From NCBI RefSeq assembly GCF_030362815.1, contig NZ_JAUCGR010000001.1, positions 736,024 through 800,023 of the forward strand: a DNA stretch of 64,000 bases, written 5' to 3'. Shown here piece by piece: positions 9,816 through 17,586 of this stretch. The first letter of the stretch is position 1. Each line of letters opens with the position of its first letter. The stretch comes from Cellulomonas edaphi (GTDB lineage Bacteria > Actinomycetota > Actinomycetes > Actinomycetales > Cellulomonadaceae). The position numbers and the translations under genes are program-made. The notes beneath the pieces are model-generated. The model made no database searches and was not told the DNA's origin. It saw nothing but the letters and a program-made list of their open reading frames with translations.

Positions 9816-10948
9816 GCGTCTGGGACGACGTGGTGGGCCAGGAGCCGACGGTCGAGGTGCTGCGCGCCGCGGTCGCCGACGCCGCGGCCATGACGCACGC
9901 CTGGCTGCTGACGGGCCCGCCGGGTTCCGGGCGCTCGAACGCGGCTCGTGCGTTCGCGGCGGCGCTGCAGTGCGCCGACGACGGTTGCGGGCACTGCCAC
10001 GACTGCCTCACCACGCTGCACGGCACCCACCCGGACGTCACCGTGGTGGCCACGGAGGGCGTGTTCATCCGGGCCGAGGTGGCTCGTCCGCTCGTCGAGC
10101 TCGCGCAGCGCGCGCCGTCCCAGGGCCGCTGGCGCGTGATCATCGTCGAGGACGCCGACCGGCTCAACGACACGAGCGGCAACGCGCTGCTCAAGGCCAT
10201 CGAGGAGCCGGCGGCCCGCACGGTGTGGATGCTGTGCGCCCCCAGCCCGCAGGACGTGCTGGTCACCCTTCGCTCGCGCAGCCGGTCCGTCGCTCTGCGC
10301 GTGCCGCCGGTCGATGCGGTGGCCGCGCTGCTGGTCAGCCGCGACGGCGTCGCGCCCGAGGTCGCCGCCGTCGCCGCGCGTGCGGCGCAGTCGCACGTCG
10401 GCATCGCCCGACGCCTCGCGCGGGACCCTGAGGCTCGGGCCCGCCGGGACGCCGTGCTGTCGGTCGCGGCGCGCATCCGCGGCGTGGGCGACGCGGTCCT
10501 CGCGGCGGGTGACCTCGTCGCGACCGCGCAGGCCGACGCGAAGGCGGCGACGGAGGAGCGTGACGCCGACGAGCGCGCCGCGCTGCTGCGCTCGCTCGGC
10601 GCGGAGGGGGCGGCCACGCTCCCGCCCGCCGTCCGCTCGCAGGTCAAGACGCTCGAGGAGGAGCAGAAGCGTCGCGCGACCCGCGCGCAGCGCGACGTCC
10701 TCGACCGCGCCATGGTCGACCTGCTGTCGCTGTACCGCGACGTGCTCGTGGTCCAGCTCGGCGCCGACGTGGAGCTGGTCAACACCGAGCACGCGGAGGA
10801 CGTGCGGCGGTTGGCCCGGAGCAGCACGGCGGAGCAGACGCTGCGCCGCATGGACGCCGTGGGCCAGGCCCGCACGCGCCTGGCGGGGAACGTCGCGCCG
10901 CTGCTCGCGGTGGAGGCGATGACGATCGCGCTGCGACCGCAGGGCTGA
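9812..10948 (+). CDS. holB: DNA polymerase III subunit delta prime
   Basis: A 378-residue clamp-loader subunit. The AAA+ domain has a degenerate P-loop GPPGSGRSNA (Arg in place of Lys), typical of delta prime, which does not hydrolyse ATP. The zinc module is C-ADDG-CGHC-HDC at about residues 53-66, and the SRC-like motif region is SRSRSVALR. The C-terminal half is helical with a charged stretch around residue 285 (KTLEEEQKRRATRAQRDVL). Translation starts on GTG overlapping the tmk stop. Together with tmk it links nucleotide supply to replication. Confidence 0.95.
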   Translation: MSVWDDVVGQEPTVEVLRAAVADAAAMTHAWLLTGPPGSGRSNAARAFAAALQCADDGCGHCHDCLTTLHGTHPDVTVVATEGVFIRAEVARPLVELAQRAPSQGRWRVIIVEDADRLNDTSGNALLKAIEEPAARTVWMLCAPSPQDVLVTLRSRSRSVALRVPPVDAVAALLVSRDGVAPEVAAVAARAAQSHVGIARRLARDPEARARRDAVLSVAARIRGVGDAVLAAGDLVATAQADAKAATEERDADERAALLRSLGAEGAATLPPAVRSQVKTLEEEQKRRATRAQRDVLDRAMVDLLSLYRDVLVVQLGADVELVNTEHAEDVRRLARSSTAEQTLRRMDAVGQARTRLAGNVAPLLAVEAMTIALRPQG

Positions 10949-10986
10949 GGCCTCCGCGCGGTTCCCGGCTTGTCAGGATCGCGCAC

Positions 10987-10992
10987 TACCCT
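10987..10992 (+). promoter_or_regulatory. Leaderless -10 element (TACCCT) of the hydrolase lipoprotein gene
   Basis: TACCCT ends 6 nt before the ATG at 10999, so transcription should start at or next to the A of the start codon. Confidence 0.6.
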
Positions 10993-10998
10993 CGTCGC

Positions 10999-12534
10999 AT
11001 GCCGACCCCTCGCGCGCTGCGCCCCCTCGTCGTCCTGGTCGGCATCGCGGCCCTCGTGCTGGCCGGCTGCGCCCCGGGGAAGAACCAGGTCACCGCCCCG
11101 GCCTCGTCGGCGAGCGCGTCCTCGTCGGTCCCCGCGCAGGACTACGGCGACCTCGCCGACTTCTACGGGCAGCAGCTCGACTGGACGACGTGCGACGCGG
11201 GCGAGTGCTCGAAGGTGACCGTGCCGCTCGACTACGACGACCCGTCGGGCCCCACGATCAGCCTGGCGATCTCGCGGCACGCCGCGGAGGGGACGCCGAT
11301 CGGCTCGCTGCTCATGAACCCGGGCGGCCCCGGCGCCTCCGGCATCGACTTCCTCGAGTCGTTCCTGGGCGAGGCGACCAGCAAGCTCAAGAAGAACTAC
11401 GACCTGGTCGGGTTCGACCCGCGGGGGATCCAGCGCTCGGCGCCCATCACCTGCGTCGACCCGGAGGAGATGGACCGGATCATCGCGCTCGACCCCGACA
11501 CCTCCACGGATGCGGGCCTGCAGGCGATGATCGACGAGAGCGCGACCTTCTCCAAGGAGTGCGTCAACCGCTCGGGCGACGTCTTCGGCCACGTCGACAC
11601 GATCAGCGCGGCCAAGGACCTCGACATCATGCGGGCCGCCCTCGGCGACGACCAGCTGCACTACCTGGGCTTCTCGTACGGGACCAAGCTGGGCGCGACG
11701 TACGCCGCGCTCTTCCCGAAGACCGCGGGGCGGCTGGTGCTCGACGGCGCGCTCGACCCCACGCTCTCCGAGGGCGAGATCGAGTCGGGCCAGGCCGGCG
11801 GGTTCGAGAACGCGTTGCGCGCCTACGTGGCCGACTGCCTCAAGGGCAGCTCGTGCCCGCTCACGGGCTCGGTCGACGACGGGATGACGCAGATCCGGGC
11901 GCTGCTCGACCGCGCGAAGGTGAACCCGCTGCCGACCGGCACGGACCGTGACCTGACCCAGTCGCTGACGTTCTCCGGCATCGCGGTGACCCTGTACTCG
12001 CAGAGCTACTGGGCCGCGCTGACGCAGGGCCTCGCCGCGGCGATCCACGACAACGACGGCTCGATCCTGCTGTCCTTCGCCGACGTCTACTACGACCGCG
12101 ACGAGGACGGCACGTACTCCACCAACTCGACCGAGGCGTTCCGTGCGGTGAACTGCCTCGACGACCGCAGCGACCCGGACTTCGACGTCATGCGCGCCGA
12201 GGCCGCCCAGATCCAGAAGGTGGCCCCCACCGTCGGCTCGTTCTTCTCCTACGGGGCCACGGGCTGCGCGGACTGGGCGGTCCCCGAGGTCGGCGGCCTC
12301 GACGACTACAGCGCGAAGGGAGCACCGCCGGTGCTCGTCGTGGGCACCACCAACGACCCCGCGACGCCGTACGCGTGGGCCCAGTCGCTCGCGCAGACGC
12401 TGACGTCGGGCGTGCTCCTGACCTACGAGGGGGAGGGCCACACGGCCTACCGGGCGAGCAACACGTGCATCGCGAAGGTGGTCGACGCGTACCTGGTGGA
12501 CGGGAAGGTCCCCGACGACGGCACCCGCTGCTGA
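10999..12534 (+). CDS. Secreted alpha/beta-hydrolase lipoprotein (SlpD/SlpE or tripeptidyl-aminopeptidase type)
   Basis: A 511-residue exported hydrolase. The signal peptide ends in a lipobox LVLAGC with Cys24 as the lipidation site, followed by a Ser/Ala-rich linker. The oxyanion motif is NPGGPGASG, the nucleophile Ser226 lies in GFSYGT, the Asp is in VVGTTNDPATPY and the His in EGEGHTAYR. Several Cys pairs in the lid and C-terminal region suggest disulfides. Family members release tripeptides or act as prolyl-type aminopeptidases outside the cell; Cellulomonas-type genomes carry several copies. It stands alone, leaderless, before the tRNA gene. Confidence 0.87.
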   Translation: MPTPRALRPLVVLVGIAALVLAGCAPGKNQVTAPASSASASSSVPAQDYGDLADFYGQQLDWTTCDAGECSKVTVPLDYDDPSGPTISLAISRHAAEGTPIGSLLMNPGGPGASGIDFLESFLGEATSKLKKNYDLVGFDPRGIQRSAPITCVDPEEMDRIIALDPDTSTDAGLQAMIDESATFSKECVNRSGDVFGHVDTISAAKDLDIMRAALGDDQLHYLGFSYGTKLGATYAALFPKTAGRLVLDGALDPTLSEGEIESGQAGGFENALRAYVADCLKGSSCPLTGSVDDGMTQIRALLDRAKVNPLPTGTDRDLTQSLTFSGIAVTLYSQSYWAALTQGLAAAIHDNDGSILLSFADVYYDRDEDGTYSTNSTEAFRAVNCLDDRSDPDFDVMRAEAAQIQKVAPTVGSFFSYGATGCADWAVPEVGGLDDYSAKGAPPVLVVGTTNDPATPYAWAQSLAQTLTSGVLLTYEGEGHTAYRASNTCIAKVVDAYLVDGKVPDDGTRC

Positions 12535-12541
12535 CTCCGCT

Positions 12542-12570
12542 TTGGACCTGCCCGTCCGGGCGGGTACAGT
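12542..12570 (+). promoter_or_regulatory. Consensus promoter of tRNA-Thr
   Basis: TTGGAC (12542-12547) and TACAGT (12565-12570) are separated by 17 bp. Transcription would start about 12577, some 29 nt before the mature tRNA. Confidence 0.7.
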
Positions 12571-12605
12571 GGGCGCGCTCGCCGGGTCCTTCGGGCCCCG
12601 ACGAT

Positions 12606-12681
12606 GCCGCCTTAGCTCAGTCGGCAGAGCGTCTCACTCGTAATGAGAAGGTCAAGAGTTCGATTCTCTTAGGCGGCTCCA
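12606..12681 (+). tRNA. tRNA-Thr (anticodon CGT)
   Basis: A complete 76-nt cloverleaf. The acceptor GCCGCCT pairs with AGGCGGC, the D arm is GCTC/GAGC, the anticodon stem TCTCA/TGAGA encloses the loop CTCGTAA (anticodon CGT at 12639-12641, reading ACG), and the T arm is AAGAG/CTCTT. The discriminator is U and CCA is encoded (12679-12681). Confidence 0.97.
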
Positions 12682-12683
12682 CC

Positions 12684-12726
12684 ACGAAGGCCCCGACCAG
12701 CGGAAACGCTGGTGCGGGGCCTTCGT
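12684..12726. terminator. Bidirectional terminator between tRNA-Thr and the kinase gene
   Basis: A 12-bp outer stem (12684-12695 with 12715-12726) continues into a 7-bp inner stem with a GAAA tetraloop (12703-12706) and one bulged G. It serves the tRNA on the plus strand and the convergent kinase gene on the minus strand. Confidence 0.85.
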
Positions 12727-12788
12727 CGTGAAGCGCGGCGAGACACGGACCGGGCGGGCGCCGGGTGCGCGGCCCGCCGGCGCCTCGG

Positions 12789-13271
12789 TCACCCCGCAGC
12801 GTGCGGGTTCCGCGGTCCGGGGACGGTTCCCTCCTCGCGCACGACCTCGAACCAGACGGTCTTGCCCCCGTCGGTGTGCGGCTGCACTCCCCAGGCGTCG
12901 GCCAGCCGGTCGATCAGCAGCACCCCGCGCCCGCTGAGCGCGGTCGGCGGGGGAGTGCGCAGCACGGGCAGGGCATCGCTGTCGTCGCGGACGCTGACGC
13001 GGAGCGTGGCACCCGTCGGGTCGAGACTGACCTGGACGGCGCCCGCGGGCGGGCCGTGCATGACCGCGTTGGTGACCGCCTCCGTGACGAGAAGCTCCAC
13101 GGTGTGCACGGAGTGCGGGGCGAAACCGTGCACGCGCGCCTGCTCCGCCGCCCAGTGGCGGGCGTGCGGAATGGCAGAGGGGTGAGCGATGAAACGCACG
13201 GACGTGCTCCCGGAAGACAGGTGCGAGATCCGCACCCGGCACATCATGTGCCCTGACGAGGCCGTGCGCAT
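12789..13271 (-). CDS. RsbW-like histidine-kinase-fold ATPase (anti-sigma type)
   Basis: Up to 160 residues with a GHKL ATPase fold of the HATPase_c_2 family. The N box is LLVTEAVTNAVMHGP and the G2-type motif is SGRGVLLIDRLAD. Such small stand-alone kinases bind anti-sigma antagonists or sigma factors, and in actinobacteria many have no known partner. It lies 21 bp downstream of a STAS gene on the same strand, the classic RsbV-RsbW arrangement, but no SigB-family sigma gene is adjacent. Start is uncertain: ATG 13271, or the ATG pair at 13247/13244; none has a good ribosome-binding site. Confidence 0.82.
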   Translation of the reverse strand: MRTASSGHMMCRVRISHLSSGSTSVRFIAHPSAIPHARHWAAEQARVHGFAPHSVHTVELLVTEAVTNAVMHGPPAGAVQVSLDPTGATLRVSVRDDSDALPVLRTPPPTALSGRGVLLIDRLADAWGVQPHTDGGKTVWFEVVREEGTVPGPRNPHAAG

Positions 13272-13292
13272 GCCGGCACGACGGCCGCACGG

Positions 13293-13631
13293 TCATACGT
13301 GCAGAATGTTCACCTTCGAGGCGGCGGCCAGCCCGCACGCCTCGAGGGTGCGGCGGACGGCCTCGTTCGCTCCGCGGACCGAGAACGCGCCCGCCGGAGC
13401 GGCCGCTCGCAGCGCGACCAGGGCGTCGGCGGCCCACGCGCCGAAGAACGTCACCTCGCTGAGGTCGACCGCCAGCGGCAGCCCTCGAGCCTCGACGAGC
13501 GCGGGCAGCGGCGCGAAGTGGTCGGCGAGCGACATGTCGAGCTCGCCCGCGAAGGTGACGAGGAGCTCGGCGTCGGACGCGGTCGCCCGTATCCCCGAGC
13601 ACGGGGTAGGGACGGCTGACGTGTCGTTCAT
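13293..13631 (-). CDS. STAS-domain protein lacking the phosphorylatable serine
   Basis: A 112-residue single STAS domain like SpoIIAA/RsbV. It keeps the fold (LLVTFAGELDMSLADHF, then LPLAVDLSEVTFFGAWAADAL). At the loop where antagonists have D-S-S/T-G it has GAWA (residues 64-67), so it cannot be phosphorylated at the usual site. It would be expected to act as a constitutive binder of its partner kinase, or to sense something else. It is the first gene of a two-gene unit with the kinase downstream. GAAGG precedes the ATG by about 9 nt, and TTAGAT on the minus strand (13687-13682) may be its -10. Confidence 0.8.
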   Translation of the reverse strand: MNDTSAVPTPCSGIRATASDAELLVTFAGELDMSLADHFAPLPALVEARGLPLAVDLSEVTFFGAWAADALVALRAAAPAGAFSVRGANEAVRRTLEACGLAAASKVNILHV

Positions 13632-13902
13632 GGTGACGATCCTTCGGGGACCAGCGACGGTCCGGCTGCTGCGAGCCGTTCATCTAAGACGGTCCACTCG
13701 AAGGTGAGCAGGCTCAGAAAGCCGACGACCCCTTCACCATGCGCCCTGCTGTCAAGTGCTGGCGTCCCGTGGCTCGGATGTCGCGCGCCTGGTCGACGAG
13801 GCGAAGTGCCCGGTGCGCCGGTCGCGAGATCCCGTGCGCGCCCGCCCTCAGGTGGGATGCTGCCGTCGACGCGATGTACCGGGCACCCCGACGAGGAGAT
13901 CC

Positions 13903-14427
13903 GTGAGCTACCCCCAGGACGTCCTGACCGACGGCGAGCAGGTGGTCGTCCACAACCACCCGCACATCAAGGCGCTCGTCGGCCGAGGACTGCTGCTGCT
14001 GCTCGCGACGGTCCTGTGCGGCTGGGGTGCCGCCTGGGCGGGCACGAGCGACTCGGTCGACGGCGCGCGGACGCCGCTGCAGATCGCGCTGACCGTGGTG
14101 TGGCTCGTGGTCCTCGTGCTGTTCCTGCTCCGGCTGATCAGCTGGGCGACGACCCACTTCGTCATCACCGACCGCCGCGTGATGTTCCGCAAGGGGGTGC
14201 TGACGCGCTCCGGCATCGACATCCCGGTGCGCCGCATCAACTCCGTGCAGTTCCGCCACGGGCTCATCGACCGGATGCTGCGCACGGGCACGCTCATCAT
14301 CGAGTCCGCCTCCGACGACCCCCTCGAGTTCGACGACATCCCCCGGGTCGAGCGGGTTCACGCTCTGCTCTACGCCCGCCTCGAGGACACCCTGGACGGC
14401 GAGGACGAACCGATCGCGCCGCGCTGA
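13903..14427 (+). CDS. PH-domain membrane protein (bPH_2, YdbS/YdbT-like)
   Basis: A 174-residue protein with two adjacent membrane spans (about residues 29-48 and 59-80), followed by a bacterial PH domain: THFVITDRRVMFRKGVLTRSG and then IPVRRINSVQFRHGLIDRMLRTGTL. The role of the family is poorly known; many sit beside envelope stress or secretion genes. The GTG at 13903 is preceded by GAGGAG with about 6 nt spacing; the longer upstream frame has no conserved sequence. It is a single gene converging on the unknown gene at 14433. Confidence 0.85.
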   Translation: MSYPQDVLTDGEQVVVHNHPHIKALVGRGLLLLLATVLCGWGAAWAGTSDSVDGARTPLQIALTVVWLVVLVLFLLRLISWATTHFVITDRRVMFRKGVLTRSGIDIPVRRINSVQFRHGLIDRMLRTGTLIIESASDDPLEFDDIPRVERVHALLYARLEDTLDGEDEPIAPR

Positions 14428-14432
14428 TCCCC

Positions 14433-14876
14433 TCAGTACTCGAGCGGCCGCTCGAGGTAGGCCCACGGACCGTTGACAGACACGAGGCGCCAGCCCGCGG
14501 CTGCGTGCTCGGCGAGCGCAGCCTCGACGACCGGCGCGAAAGACGGAGCCCGGTCGTCGTCGGGCAGGCGAAGGAGCCGGTACTCGACGACGGGACCGGC
14601 AGCCGTGGCGAGGACCAGGAGCTCGGACAGTCGCTGCGAGATCGCGACCAGGGACGCGTAGACCTGCACGGCCGAGCGCGTGCCGACGAGGTCGGGGTCG
14701 GTGCCTTCCAGCAGCAGCGTGCCGTGGTCGGCGTCATGGGCCGTCCACGGGCCGGCGAGCGCGCCCGTGGGGTCACCCGCGAATCTCACCAGCACGGCGG
14801 TGTCGCCGACGGTGGCCGTGAACGCCCGGCCGCCCTGGTCGGCGTCGGCGGGCTTCCACGCGGGTGTGGTGGTCAA
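14433..14876 (-). CDS. Protein of unknown function, DUF4177-like C-terminus
   Basis: 147 residues, no signal peptide or membrane span. The first 95 residues are not recognised. The end (VEAALAEHAAAGWRLVSVNG) resembles the short DUF4177-type pattern in which a conserved Leu/Gly/Trp-rich helix-strand unit ends small proteins. Converges on the PH-domain gene with 5 bp between stops. Function unknown; whether it is related to DUF4177 is a guess from the motif. Confidence 0.6.
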   Translation of the reverse strand: MTTTPAWKPADADQGGRAFTATVGDTAVLVRFAGDPTGALAGPWTAHDADHGTLLLEGTDPDLVGTRSAVQVYASLVAISQRLSELLVLATAAGPVVEYRLLRLPDDDRAPSFAPVVEAALAEHAAAGWRLVSVNGPWAYLERPLEY

Positions 14877-14971
14877 CGGTCCCTCCCGGGGGCATGGTTC
14901 GGCGTGCTGGGCATCCTGACGCCCCCGATGGCGCCGGACAAAGGCCTGTGGCCGCGCCCGTGCCGCATGCT

Positions 14972-15030
14972 AGCGTCGCCGCGAATCGTCGACCGCTGGT
15001 CGTCGACCGTCGATCGTCGACCGTCCTGAG
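14972..15030 (+). promoter_or_regulatory. Promoter and three-copy 14-bp iteron before the patatin gene
   Basis: TAGCGT (14972-14977) is a likely -10. TCGTCGACCG then occurs three times with starts at 14987, 15001 and 15015, an exact 14-bp period, spanning the expected transcription start. The last copy runs into a GAGGAGGTGA ribosome-binding site. The iterons could be an operator or fold in the RNA. Confidence 0.45.
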
Positions 15031-15042
15031 GAGGTGAGCCCC

Positions 15043-15096
15043 GTGAATGCAGTTCCCGCCCCCGGCGCTCCCTGTCAGGCACGACCGCGCGACTGA
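15043..15096 (+). CDS. Possible 17-codon leader peptide before the patatin gene
   Basis: A GTG-initiated frame (MNAVPAPGAPCQARPRD) sits 5-6 nt after an excellent Shine-Dalgarno sequence, GAGGAGGTGA, far better than that of the patatin gene itself, 50 bp further on. It holds one Cys and four Pro. This could be a regulatory uORF, or the RBS may serve a longer unrecognised product. Low confidence. Confidence 0.35.
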   Translation: MNAVPAPGAPCQARPRD

Positions 15097-15146
15097 ACCC
15101 GTCGCAGCCATGGGAGCCCTCCGGTTCATCGTGAAAGGCCACCCCC

Positions 15147-16133
15147 ATGGACACCACTCCTTCCTCGGTCCGCGCCGCGACGTCCGCCGTCGGCCCCGCG
15201 ACGTCCGCCGTCCGCCCCGCGCCGTCCTCGGTCCGCTCCGCGACGCCTGATGCCAGCCCTCGGCCGCCTCTCACTCCTGAACGGGCGCTCGTGCTCGGCG
15301 GAGGCGGGTCGACCGGCAACGCCTGGCTGATCGGCGTCGTCGCCGGCCTGTACGAGGCGGGGCTCGACGTGACGCAGGCCGACCTCCTGGTCGGTACGTC
15401 CGCGGGCGCGACAGCCGCTGCGCAGCTCACCGCCGCGGACCCGCCCGCCCTGTTCGCCCAGATCGTCGACGCGCAGGTCCCGCAGCGGTCTGGGGCAGCC
15501 GGCGCAGCGCGCGGACCCGTGGTCGACCACCTCGCCCGGACGCGGGAGATCATCGACGCCTCCAGCGATGCCGCCGACATGCGCCGCCGGCTCGGTGCCG
15601 CGGCGCTCGACCTGGAGCCGGACGGCTCTCGCAGTGCGCGGTGGCGCGCCATCGTGGCCGCGCGGCTGCCCCGCCAGGAGTGGCCCGCGCGCCGGGTGAT
15701 CCTCACGGCCGTCGACGCCGTGACGGGCGCGCCCGTGGTGTTCGACGCGACGAGCGGGGTCGATCTCGCGGACGCCGTCGCGGCCAGCTGTTCGAGCGGC
15801 GCGGCGTACCGCATCGGTGACGGCCGGTTCATCGACGGCGGCTACCGGCGCAACGAGAACGCCGACCTCGCGGCCGGGCACGCGCGCGTGCTGGTCCTGT
15901 CGCCCTTCGGTGGCCGGTCGAGGCACCCGTCCGCCTGGGGCAGCGACCTCGCGACCCAGGTCGAGGAGCTGCGGGCGCAGGGGAGCACCGTGGAGACGCT
16001 GTTCCCGGGTGCCGCGGCCGAGCACCTGTTCGGCGTCGACGCGATGGATCCGACGCTGCGCACGCCGGCCGCGCTGGCCGGCTACGAGCAGGGCCTCGCC
16101 CGCGCCGGGGCGCTCGCCGGCTTCTGGGCCTGA
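15147..16133 (+). CDS. Patatin-like phospholipase
   Basis: A 328-residue putative lipid acyl hydrolase with the Ser-Asp dyad of patatins. The oxyanion loop is LVLGGGGSTGNAW (about residues 49-61), the nucleophile is in the GTSAG motif (about 85-89) and the Asp in FIDGGYRRNENAD (DGG). The first 40 residues are low-complexity Ser/Ala/Val/Arg/Pro with imperfect repeats (SVRAAT, SAVGPAT, SAVRPAP, SSVRSAT) and are probably disordered; no signal peptide is seen, so the enzyme is likely cytoplasmic. ATG 15147 has a weak GAAAGG upstream; the stronger RBS further up belongs to a possible leader peptide. Confidence 0.85.
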   Translation: MDTTPSSVRAATSAVGPATSAVRPAPSSVRSATPDASPRPPLTPERALVLGGGGSTGNAWLIGVVAGLYEAGLDVTQADLLVGTSAGATAAAQLTAADPPALFAQIVDAQVPQRSGAAGAARGPVVDHLARTREIIDASSDAADMRRRLGAAALDLEPDGSRSARWRAIVAARLPRQEWPARRVILTAVDAVTGAPVVFDATSGVDLADAVAASCSSGAAYRIGDGRFIDGGYRRNENADLAAGHARVLVLSPFGGRSRHPSAWGSDLATQVEELRAQGSTVETLFPGAAAEHLFGVDAMDPTLRTPAALAGYEQGLARAGALAGFWA

Positions 16134-16170
16134 GGTCCGCCGGCGCTCCGCCGCCCGGCAGGATGGGCGC

Positions 16171-16464
16171 ATGCCGTCGTATCGCGTGAGCGCCGCCGTC
16201 GGGCTGCTGCAGCCCGGGACCGACGCCGCGCAGGTGCTGCCGGAGGCGGTGGCCGTCGCCGAGCAGCGCGTGGTGGTCGAGGCGTTCGACCTGGCCGTGG
16301 TGCGGGGCGAGGCCCGCGTCACGCTCCGGTTCGACGCGCCCGACGACCAGACGGCGCGGCAGGTGGGGTGGGGCGTCCTGGCGCGGCTCGACGAGCTCGC
16401 GGACATCAGCGGACGGCAGGTGACGCGGCGCTGGGGTGCGCGCTGGCTGCCGCTGCGCGCCTGA
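16171..16464 (+). CDS. Small conserved actinobacterial protein of unknown function
   Basis: 97 residues of clearly coding composition: an alternating hydrophobic pattern (YRVSAAVGLLQPG, then VVVEAFDLAVVRGEARVTLRF) that suggests two to three beta strands and a helix, ending in a basic tail (TRRWGARWLPLR). No catalytic motif is visible. The ATG at 16171 follows CAGGAT by 6 nt, so it may be leaderless. It follows the patatin gene by 37 bp. I do not recognise the function. Confidence 0.65.
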   Translation: MPSYRVSAAVGLLQPGTDAAQVLPEAVAVAEQRVVVEAFDLAVVRGEARVTLRFDAPDDQTARQVGWGVLARLDELADISGRQVTRRWGARWLPLRA

Positions 16465-16509
16465 GCGCCGCGTCCGGCCGCGCCGCCCGGTCGCGACGCG
16501 GTCGTCCGG

Positions 16510-17454
16510 CTACAGCAGCGGGGCGCCCTGCCCGACGATGACCAGGTCGTCGACCGGAGCGGCCGCGAAGCGGTGCGCGACGACGAGCGTGGCGACGCCG
16601 CGCTCGCCGGCCTCGACGAGCACGGCCGGGGTACCGGCACCGACGTGGCCCTCGTCGTCGAGGCTCGAGACCCAGACGACCGCCGCGACCTCGGCCCCGC
16701 CGCCCGCTGCGGCGAGCCGTGCCGCGGCCTGGCTCGCGACGGGCACGAGCGCCCCCTCCGAGCCGTGCACCACGAACGCCAGCCCGGCCGGATCGGGCGA
16801 CGCGCACGCCAGCTCGAGCCCCTGGTCGAGCGCTCGCAAGGCGATCATCTGGACGCGGACCGACGGCGGGACCGGCAGGTCGGCGGGGATGCGCGGCCGC
16901 GGCACGCGCGAGGAGCGCCGGCTCGGCAGGTCCGGCTGCGCCGGCTTGCGGCTCGGGAGCGGGGTCGGGACCGCGGGCGGCGCCGCGCCGGCGAGCGGCG
17001 TGGGAACAGGCGCGGGTGTGTCGGCGGCCGGCGAGTCCGCGACGGGGGACAGGTGCCGGGCGGCGGCGGCCACGTACGCGGGCACCCAGTCGCGGGCGCC
17101 GGAGATCCACCGGTCGCGGACGTCGTCGAGGGGCACCACCGCGGCACCGCCCTCGGCGAGCAGCGCGGGCGCCGGACGGTCGCTCGCGGTCCGCAGCACC
17201 CAGTGCGCGTCGTCGGCCGAGGCAAGCACGAGGTCGCCGATGCCGACGCCGAACGCGGCGAGCACGGCTTCGGGCAGCTCCGAGGAGCCCGCGGCCTCCC
17301 ACCGGGCACGCTGCGTGTCGAGCAGCGCACCGAGGGCACGGGCGTCGCTCACGTCGGTCCTGCTCGCGGCGAGGAACTCCCGCAGGCGGTCGAGGTGAGC
17401 GTGCTCCGCGGGCGTGAGCGGGCGCATCCCCACGACGACCGGAGCAGGCACCAT
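16510..17454 (-). CDS. DUF3806-like protein with C-terminal SseB-type region, unknown function
   Basis: About 314 residues. Residues 10-125 resemble DUF3806: a helical start (HAHLDRLREFLAAS) followed by AAFGVGIGDLVLASADDAHWVLRT and VPLDDVRDRW. A Pro/Ala/Arg-rich linker follows (about 145-195). The last 100 residues form an alpha/beta domain with VSSLDDEG and ATLVVAHRFAAAPVDDLVIVGQG. The gene at 30363-30857 carries the same DUF3806 pattern. No enzyme motif is seen. Start is uncertain: ATG 17454 or ATG 17427; neither has a clear RBS, and TACGGT at 17514-17509 could be the -10. Confidence 0.6.
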   Translation of the reverse strand: MVPAPVVVGMRPLTPAEHAHLDRLREFLAASRTDVSDARALGALLDTQRARWEAAGSSELPEAVLAAFGVGIGDLVLASADDAHWVLRTASDRPAPALLAEGGAAVVPLDDVRDRWISGARDWVPAYVAAAARHLSPVADSPAADTPAPVPTPLAGAAPPAVPTPLPSRKPAQPDLPSRRSSRVPRPRIPADLPVPPSVRVQMIALRALDQGLELACASPDPAGLAFVVHGSEGALVPVASQAAARLAAAGGGAEVAAVVWVSSLDDEGHVGAGTPAVLVEAGERGVATLVVAHRFAAAPVDDLVIVGQGAPLL

Positions 17455-17586
17455 GCCGGGGAGATCGGCGTCATCGCCGTCGCCCTTGAGGCACCGTCGG
17501 GTGGTTCCACCGTATGGGTGCCTCGGGCTCCGCGCGGCCGGCCGTCGTGGACGCACCAGCGCGCACGACCGCCCGCGCCAGGAGCG

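Noticed and set aside
12727-12788. tRNA-linked integration site at tRNA-Thr
   Set aside because: The tRNA 3' end is followed directly by its terminator; no repeated copy of the tRNA end and no integrase were seen.
13704-15029. Long plus-strand open frame spanning the PH-domain gene and beyond
   Set aside because: Out of frame with the conserved PH-domain protein and made of low-complexity Arg/Pro/Gly sequence.
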